Below the pieces are notes generated by a model. It saw nothing but the letters and a program-made list of their open reading frames with translations. It searched no databases and had not been told where the DNA came from. DNA of 14,761 nucleotides. Source: QHYU01 sp041493955 (GTDB taxonomy: Bacteria; Acidobacteriota; Terriglobia; Acidiferrales; UBA7541). Below, piece after piece: positions 1 to 5,945 of the stretch. The stretch spans positions 1-14,761 of the forward strand of contig JBGPZW010000083.1 in the NCBI GenBank assembly GCA_041493955.1, given 5' to 3'. Every line of letters starts with the position of its first letter. The stretch's first letter is position 1. The translations under genes and the position numbers were made by a program.

Positions 1-468
1 ATCGGCGAGTCTGCGGTTGTACTGTTCGCCCCAGAGCTGCGAGCCGCTGGCCACCTCCACTAGTTCGGCCTGGACGGTGAGCAGCTCGCCGCGCGGTTGG
101 ATGCGTCCCACCAGTACAGCGCCCACGCCCAAGTCGCGCCCAATCTTTTGCGGGTCGTCTTCGCGGCCCTTGTAGCGGAAGACCGTTGTGCGGGCCATCA
201 CGCGGAGTTGCGGCAGGCGCGAGAGGCTGTTGATCACGCCTTCGGTGATGCCGTCGCTCAGATATTCCGCGTTGGGGTCGCCGCCGAGATTCGCAAACGG
301 CAGCACGGCGACCGAGGTGATGGCCTTGCCGCGCGCGGGAACCAGAGTCAGCCACGCGGCTAGTGCGAGCCCGGCCTGCGCAGCGTCTTCGACCGCATGG
401 TGGAGTACCGCCGTCACGTGCTCGCCCTTTTTGAAGCCCTGATCGGCTTCGACGCCAGGACCCAACAC
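1..468 (-). CDS. TolB N-terminal (FlgO-type) domain protein, 3' end outside the window
   Basis: This is an open minus-strand frame running off the left edge (156 codons visible from GTG 468). After an unusual N-terminus and a short hydrophobic stretch (about residues 33-45, AGLALAAWLTLVP) come hallmarks of the TolB N-terminal domain: SVAVLPFANLGGDP, EYLSDGITEGVINSLSRL, FRYKGR, and LWGEQYNRRLAD at the edge. In this family the domain usually sits in membrane-anchored proteins with C-terminal TPRs, often behind a Ser/Thr kinase or DNA-binding domain. Neither precedes it here, and any TPRs would lie outside the window. The frame is open up to a stop at 502-504. A strong Shine-Dalgarno (AAGGAGGT, minus strand of 481-488) lies upstream of two candidate starts, CTG at 474 (7-nt gap) and GTG at 468 (13-nt gap). 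No ATG is suitable. The family call is confident; the start and the role are not. Confidence 0.8.
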   Translation of the reverse strand, partial: MLGPGVEADQGFKKGEHVTAVLHHAVEDAAQAGLALAAWLTLVPARGKAITSVAVLPFANLGGDPNAEYLSDGITEGVINSLSRLPQLRVMARTTVFRYKGREDDPQKIGRDLGVGAVLVGRIQPRGELLTVQAELVEVASGSQLWGEQYNRRLAD

Positions 469-480
469 CTCCAGTAGTCC

Positions 481-488
481 ACCTCCTT
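481..488 (-). promoter_or_regulatory. Ribosome binding site of the TolB-domain gene
   Basis: On the minus strand this reads AAGGAGGT, a near-perfect anti-16S match. It sits 7 nt before an in-frame CTG and 13 nt before an in-frame GTG. It supports a true start here, and so a protein without a preceding kinase domain. Confidence 0.55.
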
Positions 489-504
489 TTCTTGCCTTCC
501 GCTA

Positions 505-817
505 AGGTTCTATTTCCTCCCTTGCGTCCGCTTCGTTTGCTTCCGTGGCTTCGCCCGCAGGCCAAGGAATACCTGTCCGTTTCTTGTCCTTAAGGGCAGG
601 CGACTTCTTGCAGTCCCTTGGGACATGATCGTTTCTGCGCTCAGGGAAGTTAACGCGAAAAAGGAGCGCAGATTGGGCCGCGGCTTGAGGCCGCTAACTA
701 CGCCGGGGACCCCCGGTTACAGATCCGCTGGTACTATTCAAGAAGTGCTGCAGGAGACGATGCGTTCTCTCCTTGGAATTCTGTCGATGACCTACCTCGG
801 ACGGAGATAGAAGGGTA
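505..817. other. Intergenic region between divergent genes
   Basis: This is about 310 bp between the divergent TolB-domain and pentapeptide-repeat genes, and should hold both promoters. No clear -35/-10 pair is visible. A small inverted repeat GTCCC-TT-GGGAC lies at 613-624. A 61-codon plus-strand frame (625-810) and an open minus-strand frame without a start codon (about 508-694) are present, but neither has a convincing ribosome site or family resemblance. Confidence 0.5.
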
Positions 818-2809
818 ATGGCCACGGCCGTTGAAGTGGAGAAAACTTCGGTTCCCCAAGAACCCCTGCCCGCAGTTCTTGGTAAGCAGGAATTGGCGGA
901 GATCCTTGAGCAGCACCAGAATTGGGTCGAATCGCGGGGCGAGTCCGGGAAGAGGGCTAACTTGTGCGGTGCCAACCTTGGGGGGGCCGACTTGACTGGA
1001 GTCAATCTCCAGGGTGCCTTGTTGCAGAAGGCGAATCTCAGGGGAGCTGATCTTTCTTTGGCTGAGTTGCAGGGTGCCTCACTCATCCAGGCAGACCTTC
1101 GAGAAGCAAACTTGCTGGGCGCCGAACTACGCGAGGCTGATCTTCAAGGTGCCATTCTCGAGAATGCCGGAGGACTTTGGGTCGGACGACTGGGGGGCAC
1201 CAATCTCTTCGGGGCCTTGCTGCCGGAGTCAATCTCTGCGCTGGGCGGACCGAAGGCTGTTGTTCAGGCAACTAAAACGACCTTTAGGCTTTTTCTGGCG
1301 ATGCTGCTAGTGAATCTGCTCACTTGGTGCATTATCGCCACCACAACGGACCCCCACCTCTTGAAGAATTCCTCTGCCTTCCCGCTCCCGCGCATTGGGA
1401 ACGCAGTGCCCATGGTCGGGTTCTATTTGGGTGTGCCCGTGCTCTTGTTCGCCTTCTACATCTTCTTCCATTTTCTCTTGCTGCGCCTATGGGGAGGTCT
1501 TGCGATACTCCCGGCAGTCTTTCCTGACGGAAGCACGCTGGACAGGAGCGGTCCCTGGCTCGTGATGGGACTGGTGCGCAGCCACCTCCGGTGGCTGCGG
1601 GAGAGTCGCTCGCCGTTGTCTTTTGTAGAGACAGCAAGTGCGACACTCCTGGCCTATTGGGTCGTTCCGGCAACACTGCTCCTTGTCTGGGCCAGGTACC
1701 TGACGCGGCAGAATCTGCGGGACACAATGCTGCACGTATTCTTGGCCCTGATAGCCGTTGCGCTCGCGACGATACTCCCCAATCTCGCTGGCAGAATTCT
1801 TCGCGCTGGATATCTCCAACCACTGGAGCCGAAGAAGGCATCGAAAGTCTATGCCTTCGGAGCAACGCCCCTGGCCATTGGTTTGATCCTGACTGTTCTC
1901 TCCCTAGGCATCATTCGGGGCGTGCCGCAAGACAGCAACCAAGCTCGCGAATTTGAGCCTACGGATATCGGGAGGTGGGCAGCAAACCTATTTGGGCTGA
2001 TCGGTTACAGCCCGTATGCCGAACTGGCAGAGGCGGAGATTTCGACCAAGCCACCCAACTGGGACGGGCGAGACGAAAGTCTCGAAGAAGTACGAGGAGC
2101 GCGGCTTGGTCATGTGAGCCTCCGTTACGCTCAAGCGTACCGCTCCTTTCTGGTGAATGCTCGCCTTTGGAGGACCGACCTGCGGGGCGCCTATCTTTCT
2201 GAGGCCGATCTACGGGGCGCTAACCTCCGACGAGCCGACCTTCGGCGGGCTGTTCTCGATCGCGCGAGGGTGAATCGTGCAATCCTAGCGGAAGCCGACC
2301 TCCGCAGAGCAAATCTTGCAAGGATCGACCTCCGCGAAGCCGATCTTTCCTACGCTTTGTTGGGGGATGTAATCCTCGCCGACGCCAAGCTGGACGGCGC
2401 AACCCTGTATTCGGCAAACCTTCAGAGTGCCCAACTCCGGCGGTCGAGTTTGGAAAGAGCCGATCTGCGCGAAGCAAATCTTGAAAATGCCACGCTGGAG
2501 CTCGCGGACCTGCACGAGGCTGATCTGTGGTCCGCCAAACTGCCTGGAGCCCGCTTGAGGGGAGCCCAACTCATGGGCGCCATCCTGATTGAAGCGGATC
2601 TGCGAAAAACCGATTTGCGTGGTGCCCATCTTCAAGCCGCCGTTCTGCGGGGGGCTGACCTGAGCGGCGCCAACCTGGATGGCGCTGACTTGCGAGGGGC
2701 TTTCGGAGTCACCGCTGCTCAGATCTGTTCCAGCATGAGTCGGCATGCGGTGCAGCTGGAGCAAGACTTGCAACATGAAGTAGAGAATCGGTGTGGCACT
2801 ATCAAGTAA
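818..2809 (+). CDS. Pentapeptide-repeat membrane protein (repeats on both sides of a membrane domain)
   Basis: The protein has 663 residues. Residues 46-112 are regular pentapeptide repeats of the A(D/N)LXX type, fading by about 134. Five probable membrane helices follow at about 155-175, 199-224, 272-292, 303-322 and 347-367. A second, longer repeat block fills about 427-628 (about 40 repeats, roughly ten coils of a right-handed beta-helix). The tail is short and polar (629-663). Pentapeptide repeats fold as quadrilateral beta-helices and usually act as protein-binding or scaffold surfaces; some mimic DNA to protect gyrase, but a membrane-embedded protein like this is unlikely to do that. 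With an odd number of helices the two repeat blocks would lie on opposite sides of the membrane; with an even number, on the same side. The ATG at 818 follows a GGAGATAGAAGGG stretch. The function is unknown. Nothing links it to the efflux cluster except orientation. Confidence 0.85.
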   Translation: MATAVEVEKTSVPQEPLPAVLGKQELAEILEQHQNWVESRGESGKRANLCGANLGGADLTGVNLQGALLQKANLRGADLSLAELQGASLIQADLREANLLGAELREADLQGAILENAGGLWVGRLGGTNLFGALLPESISALGGPKAVVQATKTTFRLFLAMLLVNLLTWCIIATTTDPHLLKNSSAFPLPRIGNAVPMVGFYLGVPVLLFAFYIFFHFLLLRLWGGLAILPAVFPDGSTLDRSGPWLVMGLVRSHLRWLRESRSPLSFVETASATLLAYWVVPATLLLVWARYLTRQNLRDTMLHVFLALIAVALATILPNLAGRILRAGYLQPLEPKKASKVYAFGATPLAIGLILTVLSLGIIRGVPQDSNQAREFEPTDIGRWAANLFGLIGYSPYAELAEAEISTKPPNWDGRDESLEEVRGARLGHVSLRYAQAYRSFLVNARLWRTDLRGAYLSEADLRGANLRRADLRRAVLDRARVNRAILAEADLRRANLARIDLREADLSYALLGDVILADAKLDGATLYSANLQSAQLRRSSLERADLREANLENATLELADLHEADLWSAKLPGARLRGAQLMGAILIEADLRKTDLRGAHLQAAVLRGADLSGANLDGADLRGAFGVTAAQICSSMSRHAVQLEQDLQHEVENRCGTIK

Positions 2810-3469
2810 AAAAGAAGACGTGACTGCAAAACGGCCGCAAGAGGTAGCCAGAGTCTCCCCACCTCATTCAACGCCAGGAAAAGGGTGGTTCCACCGGCAG
2901 CTCCCGTGAGGCTTTCTGGAAGCTCTGACAGAAAAAGTGATTCGCTGAAAAAACGAGTGTTTGTGGGCAGCGAAACTCGCGAGTTTCAAGCACGCAAGAT
3001 CAGGCACTTGCGGGGGAGATGTAAGGGGATTTTTGGGCAGGATTCGATTCCCCAGCTGGACTTTTCAATTTCTCCTAGGTGGAGGATGACTGAATTCCCG
3101 TCGTAGGAACCGTATGCAGCGGGAAATCGGAAACTAGGTTCAGAGGCCTGGATCCGCACGCTGACAAGGATGATGATAGGATCATTCATCCCATAGACCT
3201 TCTTGTCCGTACTCCGTCGAATCTCGACAGCACGCTTAGGGCTGATACGAATGGTTGCTCGCCCGTGTCAACCAAATAATGTAAATCTTGCACAGCACGG
3301 CTGCCCGGCATTTTCAGAACCCGTCTCCGGCGTTCTGGCGCGCCGCTGCTTCGCTCGATCTTGCCCGTTGGCGCGGGATTCAAGGGGGAAGCAGTTTCCC
3401 GAGAGGGAGACGCTGGAGGAGCGACCGGGCCGAGTTGAGAGGAGCCGAGCGGAGTGCTATCCTGCAGCA
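2810..3469. other. Long intergenic region before the sigma54 activator
   Basis: These 660 bp carry no convincing gene. The frame that extends the activator upstream to 3203 is Arg/Cys/Pro-rich and unlike the family, so I treat it as non-coding. Visible structure: a small inverted repeat GGTGG-TT-CCACC (2884-2895), a weak AAAC-GAGT-GTTT repeat (2951-2962), a perfect 16-bp palindrome (2972-2987), and a GGATGA...TCATCC inverted repeat (3168-3191). No rho-independent terminator is evident after the pentapeptide gene. Confidence 0.5.
2972..2987. repeat. Perfect 16-bp palindrome, operator candidate
   Basis: GAAACTCGCGAGTTTC equals its own reverse complement over all 16 positions. It lies 160 bp after the pentapeptide gene and about 480 bp before the activator start. 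There is no T-tract, so it is not a typical terminator. Its length and symmetry suit a dimeric regulator, but none can be named. Confidence 0.45.
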
Positions 3470-5584
3470 ATGGCTGAAGGCCCGGCACAAATCCCGCAGG
3501 CAGTCGCCGCCGCAACGCAGATGGCGCCCGCGGAGCTGACACTTGGACAGTCGCAGGCGCTACTCCAAGTGGCGGAATCGATCGCGCTGCACCGCGACTT
3601 GGGCGAGCTTTTCCACGACTTGGCCGAGCGGCTGCATCGCATTGTGCAGTTCGACTATCTCAACCTGGTGCTGCATGACCCCGCGCGCCAGGTGATGCGC
3701 CTGCACATCCTGGAAACGTCCCGGCCGCCGACCCGCATCCAGCCGGGCCAAGAGTTTCCCATCTCGGACACGCCAGCGGGCTGGGTCCTGGAGACGCAGC
3801 AAGTGCTGGTCGTTCCCGACATCGAGCAGGAAGGCCGCTTCCCTGAGCTGATCCGGATTCTGCACGAGGAAAAGGTGAAGTCGTTCTGTCTGCTGCCCCT
3901 GACCACGGCGCAGCGCCGGCTGGGTGCGCTGGGCTTTGGCCGGAGCGTGCCACACCGCTACACCGACGCCGAGATCGGTTTCATGCAGCAAGTGGCGCGG
4001 CAGGTGGCCGTCGCGGTGGACAACGCTCTCAACTACCAGAGCGCGCAGGTTTACCAGCAACAATTGGCGCGCGAGCGCGACCGGCTGCGCGCGCTGCTCG
4101 AGGTGAACAACGCGCTGGTATCGCACCTCGAGCTGCCCGAACTGTTCGAGGCCATATCTGCGGTCTTGCGTCGCGTGATGCACCACGAGTTCACCAGCCT
4201 GGCGCTGTACGATCCCGTCGCCAACCGGATGCGCCTGAAGGCGCTGGACGGTCCAGAAGGTCGCACTGTGGTCAGCGAAAAAGAGATCACGGTCGCGGTG
4301 GAGAGCTCGCCGCCGGGCTGCTGCTTCTCGAATCGGCAGCCGCTACTGGCTAGCCGCGCCGACCTGGAAGGATACGACTCAGAGATGGCCCGGCAGCTGC
4401 TGGCCAAGGGCGTGCGCTCGGTCTGCTGCGTGCCCCTGATCACGCGCGACCGCGTGCTGGGTGTGCTCAGTGTTTCCAGCCTCCGCGATGCCGCTTTCAA
4501 CCAGGCCGACGTGGATCTATTGTGCCAGGTCGCCAGCCAGGTGGCCATCGCCGTTGAGAACGCGCTGGCGTTCAAGGAAATCGCCGAACTGAAAAACAGG
4601 CTCGCCGAAGAAAAGCTCTACCTCGAAGACGAAATCCGCACGGAATTCAATTTCGAGGAGATCATCGGTGAGAGTCCAACGCTGAAAAACGTCCTGAGGC
4701 AGGTGGAAACCGTCGCGCCCACCGATTCGACGGTGTTCATTCAGGGCGAAACCGGCACGGGCAAGGAACTGATCGCGCGCGCCATCCACAATCTGAGCGG
4801 GCGGCGCGAGCGCACCTTCGTTAAGGTGAATTGCGCGGCGATTCCCACCGGCCTGCTCGAGTCAGAACTGTTCGGCCACGAGCGCGGCGCGTTCACCGGC
4901 GCAATCGCACAGAAACTCGGCCGCTTCGAGCTGGCACACGGCGGCACGCTCTTTCTGGACGAAGTGGGGGACATTCCGCTCGAGCTGCAGCCCAAGCTGC
5001 TGCGCGTGCTCCAGGAACGGGAGTTCGAGCGGCTGGGCAGCACGCGCACGATCCGCGTGGACGCACGTGTGGTTGCCGCTACCAACCGCGACCTAGCCAA
5101 GATGGTGGCTGATCGCGAATTTCGCAGCGACCTCTTCTACCGGCTGAACGTCTTCCCGGTTGTCGTACCGCCGCTGCGCGACCGCCGCGAGGATATTCCG
5201 ACCCTTGTGCGCTACCTTGCCCAGAAATACGCGCGGCGGATGAACAAGCGCATCGAGACGATTCCTGCCGAGACGATGGACGCACTGGTCCGCTACCACT
5301 GGCCCGGCAACGTGCGCGAGATGGAGAACCTGATCGAACGCGCGACGATTGTTTCACCCGGCCCCGTGCTCCGTGTGCCTCTGGCTGAGCTCAAGCCGAC
5401 GTCCGAGCCTGCCGGAAGCGTCACGACACTGGAGGACGCGGAGCGGCAGCACATCCTGCGCGGGCTCGAGGAAACCAAGTGGGTTCTCGGCGGGCCGAGG
5501 GGCACCGCCGCTCGCCTGGGCCTGAAGCGAACTACGCTGCAATCGCGCATGCGAAAACTCGGCATCGTCCGACCCTCTGCCTAA
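3470..5584 (+). CDS. Sigma54-dependent transcriptional activator with two GAF domains (FhlA/NorR-like)
   Basis: The protein has 704 residues from ATG 3470. GAF 1 spans about 35-185 and GAF 2 about 210-365, followed by a charged helical linker (about 367-392). The AAA+ sigma54-interaction domain (about 395-630) has Walker A GETGTGKE (426-433), the sigma54-contact loop GAFTGA (473-478), Walker B GGTLFLDEVG (491-500), FRSDLFYRLN and the WPGNVREMEN signature. A Fis-type helix-turn-helix ends the protein (about 653-697, TAARLGLKRTTLQSRMRKLGI). All catalytic motifs are intact, so it should remodel sigma54-RNA polymerase; the GAF domains would sense a small ligand or redox state. GAF 2 carries two Cys-Cys pairs (284-285, 319-320). 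The frame is open to 3203, but that extension looks unlike family members. The next gene starts about 360 bp downstream behind a sigma54-type promoter, so this is its likely direct regulator. The ligand is unknown. Confidence 0.9.
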   Translation: MAEGPAQIPQAVAAATQMAPAELTLGQSQALLQVAESIALHRDLGELFHDLAERLHRIVQFDYLNLVLHDPARQVMRLHILETSRPPTRIQPGQEFPISDTPAGWVLETQQVLVVPDIEQEGRFPELIRILHEEKVKSFCLLPLTTAQRRLGALGFGRSVPHRYTDAEIGFMQQVARQVAVAVDNALNYQSAQVYQQQLARERDRLRALLEVNNALVSHLELPELFEAISAVLRRVMHHEFTSLALYDPVANRMRLKALDGPEGRTVVSEKEITVAVESSPPGCCFSNRQPLLASRADLEGYDSEMARQLLAKGVRSVCCVPLITRDRVLGVLSVSSLRDAAFNQADVDLLCQVASQVAIAVENALAFKEIAELKNRLAEEKLYLEDEIRTEFNFEEIIGESPTLKNVLRQVETVAPTDSTVFIQGETGTGKELIARAIHNLSGRRERTFVKVNCAAIPTGLLESELFGHERGAFTGAIAQKLGRFELAHGGTLFLDEVGDIPLELQPKLLRVLQEREFERLGSTRTIRVDARVVAATNRDLAKMVADREFRSDLFYRLNVFPVVVPPLRDRREDIPTLVRYLAQKYARRMNKRIETIPAETMDALVRYHWPGNVREMENLIERATIVSPGPVLRVPLAELKPTSEPAGSVTTLEDAERQHILRGLEETKWVLGGPRGTAARLGLKRTTLQSRMRKLGIVRPSA

Positions 5585-5758
5585 TACCCTGAGCAAACGT
5601 CCTTTCCCTCTGTGCGTTGCTGTTGACGTGCTGGCCTCGGACGCTGAACCAATCCAAGCGAATCCCAAGCTCGCACGGTAGCTCCCAGCGGGGCTGAGGC
5701 AATGGCGTGCAGGGAGGGCCCCAGGCTAGCCTGACTTCCCTAAACCACTCTGCTAAGC

Positions 5759-5791
5759 GCCGAAATATAGGCATGTGCTGATATATCGGCA
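5759..5791. promoter_or_regulatory. Inverted-repeat cluster, candidate upstream activator site
   Basis: TGCTGATATATCGGCA (5776-5791) is a 16-bp palindrome with one mismatched pair. Its right half also pairs with GCCGAAATAT at 5759-5768 (9 of 10 matches), so there are three related half-sites within 33 bp. The centre lies about 120 bp upstream of the sigma54 promoter candidate, a normal distance for enhancer-like sites of sigma54 activators. Binding by the neighbouring regulator is inference. Confidence 0.45.
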
Positions 5792-5899
5792 AGACTCAAT
5801 CGTCACCGCGAGCACAGGGGTCCCGTCACTCAGTTAAAGAACAGCATTAAGAGTATGTAAAATCTGGAGTTATTGGATACACATAGGATCGAGAGCTTC

Positions 5900-5915
5900 T
5901 GGCGGTCAGCATGCA
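5900..5915 (+). promoter_or_regulatory. Sigma54 (-24/-12) promoter candidate
   Basis: TGGCGG-TCAGC-ATGCA matches the consensus TGGCAC-N5-TTGCA at the essential GG (-24) and GC (-12), with exactly the required 12-bp step between them; three less critical positions differ. Transcription would start near 5926, leaving a leader of about 20 nt that contains the ribosome site. The sigma54 activator encoded immediately upstream makes this more likely than a chance match. Confidence 0.6.
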
Positions 5916-5934
5916 TTCGTCTTAGGCTGCGCCG

Positions 5935-5940
5935 AAGGAA
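5935..5940 (+). promoter_or_regulatory. Ribosome binding site for the GTG start at 5946
   Basis: AAGGAA lies 5 nt before GTG 5946. It fixes the start of the STAS-like part of the frame and shows that this part is meant to be translated rather than being an accidental extension of TolC. Confidence 0.6.
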
Positions 5941-5945
5941 TTCAA

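Larger units (their letters stand above)
5585..5945. promoter_or_regulatory. Control region of the efflux cluster
   Basis: These 360 bp lie between the activator and the STAS-like/TolC gene. The segment is visibly more AT-rich from about 5760 onward than the flanking genes. It holds a near-palindromic element (5759-5791), a -24/-12 promoter candidate (5900-5915) and a ribosome site (5935-5940). No terminator is obvious after the activator stop codon. Confidence 0.55.

Noticed and set aside
97..363. Plus-strand frame of 88 codons
   Set aside because: Antisense to the TolB domain, which is well supported; a high-GC shadow.
508..694. Open minus-strand frame (RDCKKSPALKDKKRTG...) upstream of the TolB-domain gene
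   Set aside because: No start codon, and it ends before the TolB-domain gene; the composition is mildly coding-like but no relative is recognised.
625..810. 61-codon plus-strand frame before the pentapeptide gene
   Set aside because: No ribosome site, no family resemblance, and it lies in an otherwise non-coding gap. A leader peptide cannot be excluded.
2285..2776. 163-codon minus-strand frame inside the pentapeptide gene
   Set aside because: Mirror of the repeats, which gives a periodic antisense frame; no independent support.
3203..3469. N-terminal extension of the sigma54 activator (89 residues)
   Set aside because: Open frame, but Arg/Cys/Pro-rich with no domain; the family begins near the first GAF domain, and ATG 3470 fits.
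5835..5880. Sigma70-like AT-rich stretch (TATGTAAAAT) before the efflux operon
   Set aside because: No convincing -35 at the right distance; the -24/-12 element nearer the start explains the layout better.
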